A stretch of 64,000 bases of DNA from Balanoglossus misakiensis (lineage: Eukaryota; Hemichordata). Of this stretch, positions 26,641 through 37,140 are shown piece after piece; the first letter of the stretch is position 1, and the number at the start of each line of letters is the position of its first letter. The stretch is from positions 9,858,001 to 9,922,000 of the forward strand of contig CM082594.2 in the NCBI GenBank assembly GCA_040954595.2, in the 5' to 3' direction. Position numbers and translations under genes: made by a program. Under the pieces are notes generated by a model that saw only the letters and a list, made by a program, of their open reading frames with translations, made no database searches and was not told the DNA's origin.

Positions 26641-26790
26641 CTTTGGCTCAATTCCTGAGCTTTAATGAACGGCCTAATGTTATTTATGATAAAGTGGCTT
26701 GATGGCCAATTGGAGATAATTGTCAAATAAATTGTCGGCAAAATGCATCTGGAGAAATCATCAATCACGCTTGTAGATCAAAGTCAATGG
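26641..26790. promoter_or_regulatory. Candidate conserved enhancer-type sequence
   Basis: The stretch packs TTATTTATGATAAAG (26690 area), GGCCAATTGG (26704 area), repeated AATTG/CAATT words, ATGCAT, and ATCATCAATCA near 26758. The reverse of that last word, TGATTGATGAT, matches the PBX-Hox composite TGATTGAT. Sequence complexity is high, with no microsatellite character. This pattern is typical of developmental non-coding elements. Conservation itself cannot be seen from one sequence. Confidence 0.3.
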
Positions 26791-29700
26791 TAACCAAGTT
26801 ATAATTGTCTGTTTGAATATGTATATTCTGCAGGTTACAACTCTTTCAAAAATCAGTTTTCTTTACCACATAACATCATTCTTTCACTCAATTTTTGCTA
26901 TAATATACTTGTATTTATTAGTACAAGTTGATGTAATAACTAGACCATAGCATTAATGGTAGGAAACACACACAGTGTTCTCCAACTAAATATCATCTAG
27001 ATTTAGCCGTAATTGTTTCATGTGTTAGGCGTGTCCACAGATTTCATTTGAAATTTTAATGGTGAAGCATTATTGCCACTGGGAGATTATAAGTTTTGCA
27101 ATCCACAAACACACTGCATACTAAATACGGCAGCTAGCATGCTTATAAATGCCAAAGGCATTTCTACTAAGTCTTTGGTAATGATGAGTCTTTACAGTGA
27201 GTATTACCTTGGATTTGTCAACGTCGTTATTGTTTGTGTTCATAAAACAAAGTTTTAATTAGGTACTGTGTCAAAAGGAAGGTTTATGGTACAAAGTATC
27301 TGAACATGGGTAGGTTCCATTGCAATGTGTAAAATAGCATTGGATCATTGCTTCTTTGGAGCATTTCGTCATGATTCACATGCATGCTGATGGCTCTAAC
27401 TGAAAGTTATCATACAGCGTAATGGTTTCTATCAGGATCTAACTTTAAACGGGCATTCACTCGAGCGGAGGGAAAAAATAAAAAAGGGAATGCATTGGGA
27501 TCGCTTTCACTCTTTGAAGCAGTATTTTTCATTGGATCTTAACATAATTAGGTACTCAACTCCGTAGATTGCATAAAAGTAGAATTTTCATGAGAAAACG
27601 TGATGGAAATTTCAAGTGGTGCAGGCGGCAATCATCCTGTCCAGAAGGCTGCGGTGATACCTTTGCATTGTGAACGTGATGTTGCCTTTGAACTGTTCAT
27701 TGCCATCAGTCCTACACGGCCATGAGCAGCTTGTCCTGATGGAATACACAATCCCGTGGCCATGACATTGAAAGTGACGAGATTAAGGTTGCAGACATAC
27801 TGGCGCCAGTCACCATCTAACTCATTGTATCTTTGATATTAGTATTTGAAGTCGCTTTTCCCCAGGTGGTAGTTACGATATATTTCTATTAAGATTTTAT
27901 GCGGGGCTGCATTTGTGGGAGTGCAAAATGATTGAAGAAAGAGAAATGGCCTGATTGTATGCATGTTTGATTGCCTTCCTTGCTTCATTTGCTGTGTGCA
28001 TGAAATGTTTCTGATGTCAAGTTGTTTGATGCCTCTGTGAGATCGCTGCTGATTTATGCGAGTCGGAGTCTCGATTGCTTTCTGGCGAACCCATCATGTT
28101 TTTCAATAAAGTGAAATCTCACATTATCTGCCTGCTCTCCTCGGTTTTCTACAGGTATGTCAGCATCTTTATGCGACTATTAATAAAATTCTGCCGTAAA
28201 CTCTACGCTTACGTGTCACTGCACCTTGACGACAATTCTTTTTCATATAGTTCCCCTGTTGATACGTTATATTTTTCGTCTGCATTACAACTTAAATGCT
28301 GTTACCCTATACACACTTGTATCATGTTGCAAGATGTAGTCTAAAAACCCCTTTGCAGCAGTCCCTTTGCCCTGCTGTTTCAGTACAGGCATACCAGCAG
28401 ACTGTACAATATTTTCCTTTAGGTAGATGGCACTATACAGTGACGTGAATTTGATGAATTTGATGTTATTTACATTAAAGATAAAAGTAATGAGAAGAAA
28501 ATTGCCATTTGTCTGTGCATTATGGTAATATTTGACATTTTAATCTTTTAATGCAATATTGGGAACCATTTTCCTTCTTTTGAGGAAAATGACCTGACCT
28601 ACTGGCAATTTCTGGTCATGGTTGGTAAAATATTGTGGTGGCATGTTTGCATTTCTTTTGCATCGAAGATTATCTCGGAGATAAAGGCACTTAAAGCAAT
28701 TAAAATTTCATAAGGAAATTGGAAGATGAAAGATAAGGGTTGGGTTATCTGAGAAATTTTGATTGATGGATACTTGAGATGTGAAATAATTTTTTTGTCT
28801 GGAAGTTAGGATCGCTTGTGTCAGAGATAAGGCAAATAAAAATGAAATTCCGTGTTGGGGATTGTAGTCTTTCACTAAAGGTTCAAACGGGTGCTTCTCA
28901 AAAGCTTCAATTCTTGACAGCTCATGTGGAAAAAAATGATAAAGGATTAACTAAAAGATGAAAATTGAGGGGATAGGATGAGATAACTTAGACATCAAGT
29001 GAAGTGAATAAATTTCATCAAGAAAATTCCCATATGTCTGGGCTTTATCAGCCAGCCCTGTTCCCGAGCTTTCCAATTTACCCGGTAATGCAGAAACAAG
29101 GCAAGTTTCGTGAGTGATCAAAACCCAAGCTGCCAGTTACAGAGACTTTCCGTCGCCAATACGTTGACTTCCGTGGAAAGCAATTCCCAGGTGCCCGAGG
29201 ATGATCCGGCTAGAGCACCGACCCTTGGCCATAATCCCAAATGAATGATTGGTGAGGTAATGTTTTGATTTCGACTGATAACTTACTGAAAACTCCATGG
29301 TGATTTATTAAGAATAGTAGGGATGTTAAAAGATGAGAAGTTTGCCGTAGGCTCGGGGAGACGTGCCAGACTTTGTATCCATTAACAAACAATTCCCAAA
29401 GCTCTGCCGCTAATCCAAGATCGCTTGGATGTTTCAGATCAACTCAACAACAAAATATGAACTAAACTGACTTTTGATTTTCTGTAATTGCTTGTTGAGA
29501 TGACTTCAGATTTATTGAATGGGGCTTGTCTGTAACACAGAAGCTGCTTTCCTTAGAGTACCCAGAGATGCTACTGTACCCTACATGTATCTTGAAATAT
29601 TAATAAGCTGTGACAACTGTAATGTGCCACATGGCCGACTTGATTGTTGCAGAGATGCATGTAGTATGACATAGTTCATTGGTCCGTGCCCGGCTTACCC

Positions 29701-30840
29701 AAAGGTTATAACCTTTCCAGATGTAGATTTTAATGTCTCACACTTGTGTAATGCTTTTGAGTCTGCGAGAGTGTGGGATCGATTGATCCCAAACTGTTGA
29801 TCCACTTTATCTCCACATGAATTCTTCTCTCTGAAGATCTGATATTCTCTGATGAAAATGGCTTCTGTAACTGTACATTTAACTGTACAATTCAAGTCCA
29901 AAACCATATTTTATTGAACTTTCTTGGTACCGCAAAGGTGTGCAAATGATAATTTTATGATTACAAATTTGAATAGTATGAATATCAATGAATATATTTA
30001 CATATTGTTAATATGTGGAGTGGTATGATATTAATTTCAGTTGGCTGTACAACATGCCCTTACTCTGAAGGGTCCAATATGAGTAGATGTCGCATGATGA
30101 CCCATGATTATAATGTTATCTTGTCAGAAGTCAACCGACTGTACAAGTAGCATAGGATGATAAATGAATGGAACATGGTAAACATTTGAAGTGTAATGAC
30201 GTGTGAAGAACACAATGCACATAGCAGTCATCGAACAGGGGATGTACGTGTGCGGACAGCAAATAATTCACCAAGAAATCGGTTTACAGATAATCTTGTT
30301 TGTGTGAGTGGAATTCATGAGAAAGCAAACTTGGCCTCTTGCAAGACAAGAAACCACATGTTAATGAGATGCGCGTTTCAATCAGTGAAAACCGCAAGCA
30401 ACAGAGTTTGCATGTGTGTGGTGTCACCATCTCCTCCATTTTGTAGCGCAATCCAAACCCTTAGAGACAAATTTGCATCAGGTTAATACTGGTCAAGTGA
30501 AAGTCAATTGCTGTTGTCACCAAGCAGTGATTAATTTTTATCAAGGTCGTGATCAAGAATGGAACAACAGTGAGCAAAACATCTGTACCTGCTTCAGTGT
30601 GTGTCACCTGTTTTTCTACGAATAAAATGAGATTTCTCTGAGGAAAGTTTCTGTTTTCATGAATTTGCTCAAAACAGAATTATAACAGTCTTCATTTCAA
30701 GAACGAGCTCATACAATAAAATAACGACACAAAGCAGTACTCACTAAAATAATATAAAAGTTTTATTCAGGACTATTAAAATCTATAAATGGCACAGGTA
30801 TTGAGTCTGTATGAATTAGGCTAAGGAAAGCCAGATTCGC
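26791..30840. other. Non-coding stretch
   Basis: There is no recognised gene. On the minus strand a stop-free stretch of about 70 codons runs through about 27608-27840 with balanced composition but no family match and no convincing splice sites. On the plus strand, a pyrimidine-rich acceptor-like site CTCTCC...TTTTCTACAG ends at 28152 and is followed by a frame that runs to 28344, also unrecognised. 29040-29220 is less A+T-rich than its surroundings. Confidence 0.4.
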
Positions 30841-30849
30841 GCTGTCTTG

Positions 30850-31110
30850 AAGGGATGTTACTCTGTAGGTAGTGGAATACCTTGCAGGTGTCTGTCCCAC
30901 ACTTGTCCTGATGGAAACCGAGGGGGTCTATTAGCATTGCTTACTCCTGTGGGAGTTGGGACTGTTTAGCGCACCATGTCTAAATTGTAGCTGGGGGGTC
31001 TTCGGCACACTTATTCTTGATGGAACTGAGGGGCTATGATACATCATTTCCTTCTGGTAGCTTGGGGGGTTGGCAGACACATAGGAAGAGTAACTTGGGG
31101 GTATTTGCAC
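30850..31110. repeat. Degenerate tandem duplication, ~108-base period
   Basis: CACACTTGTCCTGATGGAAACCGAGGGG (from 30898) is echoed by CACACTTATTCTTGATGGAACTGAGGGG (from 31006), an offset of 108. Both copies continue with a C/T-rich phrase and then a G-rich phrase (GTGGGAGTTGGGAC or GGTAGCTTGGGGGG). Fragments before and after (CTTGAAGGGATG, AACTTGGGGGTA) suggest partial flanking units. Divergence is substantial, so the duplication is old. Confidence 0.6.
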
Positions 31111-32700
31111 GTTTTCATTAAAGAAAGAGCTTCACTTGAGAGGGAACTGGCGTATTGTGGTTTAGATATTGAAAAGTTATTTCTACGTGTTTGAGGTCAA
31201 GTCATTCAAGAATGATATACATCTTGCAGGAAACATGAAAGAAACACTAAATAGGATGCAAAAAGCATAGTAACACCAAACTTCATTGCAAATATTTCCC
31301 ACTGAGATAATGAGACCTTTCGATCCACAGTTTTGAAGAGTAAATTTTGACGTTCTTGCAGCGATATCACACGGTTTCATGAATTCACCGCATCAGTACG
31401 AATTGATCTGAATCAGTCCACAGGCTTGGCTGTCATCACTCAGGCTTTGTCAATTTTGAACCGCGAAGGCAATAAATCTGCTCTGATTTCACGCCACAGA
31501 TATTACTGATAGTAACGAGATTCATTCATACCCAAGACGGTAGTTTCTATCTTTGATGCGCCTCGTTTTACTGTCTTGCCAATAAACCTTGACTAGGTTA
31601 AGCTGTCTTCTGTCTCTGGGTGTTACGCTATGTGACTAGAAAGGTTAAACCCACAATTCACTCCTTTTAACATTATGCCTTCATAAGTCTTGACCCTGAC
31701 ACCACGATTCAACAGGTGGTTTTTTTCTTTTGCTTAACATTAATGATGAGAATCCCTGGTCTTTGATTAAAGCAAATAAAAATCATACTGTATTGTTAAA
31801 TTCTGTACCTTTATTTCAATTCATGACCAGTAGTACTCTTCATAATCATAGCCATGAAATTTTGAAATCCAGTTCTCCCTCACCTCGTTCTAGTTCTGTC
31901 TAGTCAACAAGACCTGCAAGTGTTTTCCACATCAGCAAATTAAAGTCACACAAAAAACAGAAAGTTTACCCTAAGGCAATTCCCTGGCATGTCTTTGTCA
32001 TTTCCTCCAAGGAGAGCTTTTACACAAATGAGGGGAAGGAACACCTTGGCACCATGCTAGGATCAAATCTTCAATACTGACTGTAAATCAGCATTAAATA
32101 TTAACTAGAATTTAAAATATGATTCTTTGATTTTTTCTGTTTCACACTGTGACTTCAGGTTGGGTTTAACTTCATTAGGTGAGACTTGAGAATAATAATG
32201 TTGTTCGCTGTACGCTGTTAAGGTGTTTAATCTTAGGTTTTAGGTTATTAATACTTTTTTCACAGTTTAATAGAGGTGAGACTGAACTAGTTTTTTACAT
32301 GTTGATATTACAGTGGTTGAAAGTACTCGTTCCTTTTGTGCTGGGACATTTGTTAAGAGCACAGCGCTGTAAAAAAATTTCACAACAACATAATTAACCA
32401 TTGAAAGTTCTGTCAAAGATTTCCAATTAGGTGCATTTTGTCTTTCCTTGACTCTAGAGAGTGCAGTTTACTTTCCTTATTGGCACTGCAAGTATACAGA
32501 TGAGATTCTTGTCAACAAAATTGAGAGAAATGACAAAATGGTGGGGCATTTGTCATGAAACTTTGATGGTGTCTGTCAGTGAAGTGTAAACTGTACTCCT
32601 TGCTAATGAAGATTTGTGGCTCCGCGGTAAAGGATTTGGGGATTACCATGGCAACAGAGTGAGATAACGGAAGATCCCATGACAGCAGTTGATTAAGACA
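31111..32700. other. Non-coding stretch
   Basis: Only short frames occur. An X-box-like ATTACCATGGCAAC lies at 32642-32655. A polypyrimidine-poor GTGAGACTTG donor-like word follows CATTAG near 32179, without a matching upstream acceptor. Confidence 0.5.
32642..32655. promoter_or_regulatory. X-box-like (RFX-type) motif
   Basis: ATTACCATGGCAAC differs from the RFX consensus half-site pair mainly at its first base. A TCAATTAATTAGCTGTTAAT homeodomain-type cluster lies about 60 bases downstream (near 32711-32730). Confidence 0.35.
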
Positions 32701-32742
32701 GAATGTGCCATCAATTAATTAGCTGTTAATAGTGTTTGGTAT

Positions 32743-32833
32743 CAGAGTGGTTTGCAGAGTGGTTTGCACAATTGTCATGACAGTCTGATTGCAGTTTAAC
32801 ATTTTCGTTGTGCTGTTGGTTTGCACAATTGTC
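32743..32833. repeat. Nested short direct repeats
   Basis: CAGAGTGGTTTG occurs twice in tandem (32743-32754 and 32755-32766). GGTTTGCACAATTGTC is present in two identical 16-base copies, 32761-32776 and 32818-32833, 57 bases apart. The identity of the 16-mers suggests recent slippage or local duplication. Confidence 0.85.
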
Positions 32834-34300
32834 TGTTAAGGATGTACGTTCGTCAAAATTGAAAGTATTGTCATTCCAGGGATTTAGACTGAAATACCTC
32901 CTGTAAATATAGATCTGACCTCATTATTTAGGTTAAATCATGTGACAGATTTCAAATACTGAAGAAGAGAAAAACACGAGTTGATCCAGGCTCCCTGCAC
33001 AAAAGGATTTTTGCAGTTCCTTAATGCATAAACTGCTTAATATTTGTATTAGTTACACTAATGTGTCCCAGCCTCTAGTTATGAATGGAATTATCTGAAA
33101 ATGTAATAAATCAGACAGGGATTGCCAGATTGTACCATATACTGTTCTGATAACAAAATCCAAAATGCGCTTCGGGGAACTGAAATTAGAGAACATTCCA
33201 TTTGTACTCTCTGTATTGGGTTTCTTTCTGCCAGAAGCTGGGATACAGTATACAGTTGTGTAATATACTAAAATGTTCATTGATTGTACATTATACCAGC
33301 ATGATTAAAGGTTTCGGTTGCAAAGTCTGATTTGTGCAGATTAAAATGCCATTTAACAAAACGTATTTGCTTCTACAAGCCAGTCAAAGCTGCTGGCATG
33401 ATTTTGACCAGATTCACTTTACCCTAAGGGGAATATTAGCTTTTTTTGCAAAGAGATCCAAACTCTGGGTTTCTGCTGCTAGATTCAGGGATTCTGTTTG
33501 ATAGTGGTAGTGTTAAAGGGGAAGGGTCGTATGAACTGCACATGCAACTTTCCTGTTTGTAAACATAAACCATCGTCATGCATTGACCTGTTGATACCAC
33601 TGTTTAGGGAGACTTCGCCAACCAATACGTCTTCTATCAATTCAAAGTAAATTGGAAATGAGATGAAAAGGAATGATGCATTGTTCGCCTTGGTGTACAC
33701 CAAAAAAAAACCATTGCAGCAGTGATTAACCCTTGCTACCCACTTTGACTTGCTAGAAACTGTCGTATGGGAACCATACACACATCAGCAGATGGGATAT
33801 GACACACCCCCTTTAAACCCTGATAACATACTTATCTTTGGTACTTGTTATTCAACAATGCAGACTACATATGCCAAGGGTGTTTTTGAAACAAGCCAAT
33901 ATTCAATGGACAAAATCGATAGTATTTTCCAGAGTCAATCATTTGTGTTGAGCATAACATTTCATCGAACCAAGTATATTTTTAATGGTTGTGATGGATT
34001 TATCAAATGACATTTTGGTTGATTGGATAATATTTTGACAGAATTCAGTTTAGACTAAATGGAACCAACATGATTTGGGAGAAAAATGTCCAAAGAGTAA
34101 ACAACAGTTTTATTTTATTCAAAATTTGAAGAAGACATATAGAGTGCAAACACAGTATTAATTTTAACACTGACCCCTGGAAGCTTGACACTTTGACTCA
34201 ATTATGCAAGGCTTGTTTTTTTCCCTGTTAAAAGCATGCCAGCTGTGATATGGATCATGAGTCCTTGCCTATAGGTCTTATCATAATCTCATATTTTTTT
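32834..34300. other. Non-coding stretch
   Basis: Overlapping short frames of opposite polarity occur at 33485-33781 (minus) and 33750-34010 (plus), with no family signal. A run of nine A lies near 33701-33709. No mobile element was recognised. Confidence 0.5.
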
Positions 34301-34309
34301 CTGTTACAG

Positions 34310-34460
34310 GTGAATAACCTTTCCTGAGCTATTAACATAAGATGCGAGGGTATGCAACTTGTCATGGATTTCAAGCCAGTGCTGTTCTGAATACAAATTG
34401 CAGTATTCATTACGCTAACTACAAGATGAGTTCAAGCGTTACAAGGTTATTGATAGAATG
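34310..34460 (+). other. Candidate spliced exon with a possible translation start
   Basis: This is the best splice-bounded interval I found. A T-rich tract ending in CTGTTACAG puts an acceptor AG at 34308-34309. The interval ends in GAATG followed by GTAAGTACT at 34461, a strong donor, giving a 151-base exon. The first 30 bases have stops in all frames. From ATG 34342 (A at -3) a frame stays open for 39 codons to the donor, starting MRGYATCHGF and ending SSSVTRLLIEW. A second in-frame ATG lies 29 codons later. If real, it would be an untranslated-plus-start exon whose frame would leave it after two bases of a codon. A second donor-like GTAAGTGTC lies at 34499. The peptide matches nothing I recognise, and chance remains plausible. 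Confidence 0.25.
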
Positions 34461-34643
34461 GTAAGTACTCTGATGGCAATGCTTGTCAGTTTTCACTGGT
34501 AAGTGTCAACAACAAATACTTAGTATATCTGGTATGTGGCTCATGGGGTCTAAGCATGTGTGTTATTATCAAGTAATTCTCTCTCTCTGTATTGATAATC
34601 TCTAGAAATGATTTCATATCAAAATATGCATAGAATTTTAGTA

Positions 34644-34763
34644 ACAGTAAAACCTGTCTAGACCGAACACCAAAGGGACTGCAGAAAGTGTTGTATTTGC
34701 AGAGGTGTCCAGTTTATAGAGGTTCAAGAGTTGACATGGTTCGGTATAAACAGGTTTTACTGT
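34644..34763. mobile_element. 120-base MITE with inverted ends (ACAGTAAAACCTG)
   Basis: ACAGTAAAACCTG at 34644-34656 is perfectly inverted as CAGGTTTTACTGT at 34751-34763. The pairing extends inward imperfectly: TCTAGACCGAAC on the left, GTTCGGTATAAA on the right. There is no coding capacity. CAGT ends next to TA are typical of Tc1/mariner-type non-autonomous elements. Here the right flank begins with A after CTGT and the left flank is AA rather than TA, so the expected TA duplication is decayed at one side. The family phrase AAACCTGT also appears at 2390. Confidence 0.7.
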
Positions 34764-36960
34764 AATAAGAATTGACTAAATACTCAAAGTTGTAGTCATG
34801 CTGTGCAAATACGTCTAATCAACTGATTGTATCACCATGGAAACAGGAAAACGTAAAAGAAGTGATGGTGCATTGTGATTCAGACTGACTGTGATTTCAA
34901 CACCTTGGAGTGGCTGTTTCCTCAGGGAATCGCGGCCAGTCTCGTATCGTGAATGCTTCATTGTGCCTCGTGGTGTCGCAAAGTTCATTTATTCCATTGT
35001 GGAGCTTCACGGTTGAACAGATCGGCAGAATGCCTATACAAACCTAATAAGAGTCGTGTAAATACGGAGTAAATCTATATTGGTTTTATGTTATACAGAG
35101 CGTCTTGACTGCTCTGATTGCTTTGGTGGTGTCAATTCAACCAATCTGTTTGTCATTCTGCATTACATACTCAGTGAATGATTCCAGGATTGAATTAGAG
35201 GGTGCCTGGGCTGTGTACCGAGGATTTGTTATTTTGTCAAAGTGGAAGTCACTTTTTCCCCCTGCAGGAAGATAAATATTTATCTTTGAAAAGGTTACGG
35301 TTGTGTGAATGTAATGATCTCCTCGCTTTACTAAATGTGAAAATCGACACACTTCTCTGCACTGCACAGAGTGAAAAAGATTCCGTAGATTATCTTCACC
35401 TAATATCCCAGCATACATTGTGTCAATCCCAGCATGCACACTCCATAGATATGGGCCAGATAACAATCTATGGCATACCAGATACACACTTTGAACAATT
35501 GTCTGGTACATTCCTAGGTGTTCGAAACCAGTACATGGCTATATATTTGCTGAGAAAATTTCATTGTGCATGCAAAGACGTGGAAAGTTCATTCTTAATG
35601 GTCGATATTGTGATAAGAAAAATCCATGTGTAGGTCAATGCCATTTGTGAAGTAAAGACAAATGAGAAAGCGTAGATCATGCTTATTTCATCTGTGAAAG
35701 GTTGATATTTTCTGATCTATAGAAGCATGATAATACTGGGATTTATAGATTGCAGAACTGATGATCAGTCATGCAAGGAAATGTCTGCATGGAGGAAGTG
35801 AACAATGAAACGCACTCATCACGTCTAACGTCCTCTGAAAACAAAATCTGTGCATAAATCAATGTCTAAGCCACATCGACTGCTAAACTCCGGCACAGCA
35901 GTGATTTCTTTCCTGTAATAATCTTCTCCGCAGATTATCATAATTCACCCTGTCTTAAAACATTAGGGCCCGTGGAGATTTATCTGTGATTAGCATTCAA
36001 CCCATGGATGTTTTTTTTTTTCGTCAGTGATGGACTGGCTACAAAGACAATGCGCTTAGTCACAATCTCTCAAAGTTGGGGAGTTCTATATACTGGAGCA
36101 GATGTCAGATCGCTTTACACACTCAATCTGTCAGCTCACAAATTTCTAATGAAAATTTGCTTCTTCAAAATGAAACCATGCAGACGATGATATGATGTTG
36201 TTGTTACTGTCTCCATGGAGACTGCTTTATGTCAGATTTCATTTTGTCAGTTTCAGTCAATGCTTGAATGATAATACTCTGTGCTCTAATAATTTAGTGT
36301 TTTTTCATGTTATTTTCATAAATATTTTCTATGAAAAATTATAAAAAGCAATGGAAAGTACAAACCATTATTTGCTACCCACAAGGCTATACTCTTCCAG
36401 TGCAATTAACCGTACTAGCCCTAGTTCAAAATTCTCATATTGTGTTTTCCAAGTAAACTCAGAGTTAATGTTGGTTTCTCCTTGGCCGACAAGGCAAGGA
36501 GTGAATTCTCACTACCTCTGTGTTTTACGTCACTACTGGCTCCAATTCAACCATTTAGCAGAATTCACATCGTTTCTAGCGTCGACTTTTAAGTGTGCGG
36601 GGAGATGGGAAGCGTGGAACTGAGTACAGCCTAAGGCAGGGTGACCCAGGTCAGCCTTATACGACTGACAGTCACTCACAATTTCTCACTAAAAGTTGCA
36701 TCCCAATATCTCACCACAGTTAAACCGCTGTACCTTGATATTGATCACGAATAGCCAAATAAACCGGAGGTGCCTCCCCAGGTTTCACTTCAGGCACTGC
36801 AGTGTGTATGACTAATACCAGCGTATCAGAAAGAGCCAGTTGTTTAGCTATCGTATCATATCTACCATATATTGATCAAAACAAAGGATGAATTTACATC
36901 TTAGCTATAAGATTGCAAAGTATCATAATTTTAATGACAAATTTGGAGGTTACACACAAA
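34764..36960. other. Non-coding stretch
   Basis: Frames of 124 codons (35137-35511, minus) and 143 codons (35202-35633, plus, non-ATG start) overlap on opposite strands. Neither shows known motifs. An X-box-like TCACCATGGAAAC lies at 34832-34844. A perfect 14-base palindrome at 36209-36222 is listed separately. Confidence 0.45.
36209..36222. promoter_or_regulatory. Perfect palindrome GTCTCCATGGAGAC
   Basis: All seven base pairs of the inverted repeat match. It shares the CCATGG core and spacing of the RFX X-box palindrome, with GTCT/AGAC ends in place of GTTG/CAAC. It may be an RFX-like site or simply a chance palindrome. Confidence 0.25.
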
Positions 36961-36974
36961 ATCTCATGTCATAT

Positions 36975-37140
36975 GATGGATCGGATTACACTGATTAGCT
37001 TTTAATGATCCGGAGTCTTAATTAGATCAGGGGTCTGTTTGACCAATTAGGCTGTATCTGGGATTAAAATGTTGATGGCAATTAAACTATTCCCCTTGGA
37101 GACCTCTCGGAGACTTGCTAAAAGAGCATTGGTGATTTAA
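36975..37140. promoter_or_regulatory. Homeodomain-site cluster, candidate enhancer
   Basis: About eight TAAT/ATTA cores fall within 165 bases: GGATTA at 36983-36988, TGATTAG near 36992, TAATGATCC at 37003-37011, TTAATTAG near 37018, CCAATTAG near 37043, GGATTA at 37061-37066, GCAATTAA near 37079 and a final TTTAATTT. The two GGATTA words and TAATGATCC carry the K50 (Otx/Pitx/Goosecoid-type) TAATCC or GATCC character. The density and variety of sites suggest a cis-regulatory element. Conservation is not testable here. Confidence 0.35.

Noticed and set aside
27608-27840. Minus-strand open stretch with gene-like composition
   Set aside because: No start codon near the opening, no pyrimidine tract, and no family match. 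About 70-codon runs are common by chance.
30850-31110. Tandem repeats as a CRISPR array
   Set aside because: Two diverged 108-base units have no constant short repeat or unique equal-length spacers, and the DNA is eukaryotic in character.
35137-35633. Overlapping 124- and 143-codon frames on opposite strands
   Set aside because: The plus frame lacks an ATG start, both overlap, and neither has a motif or splice context.
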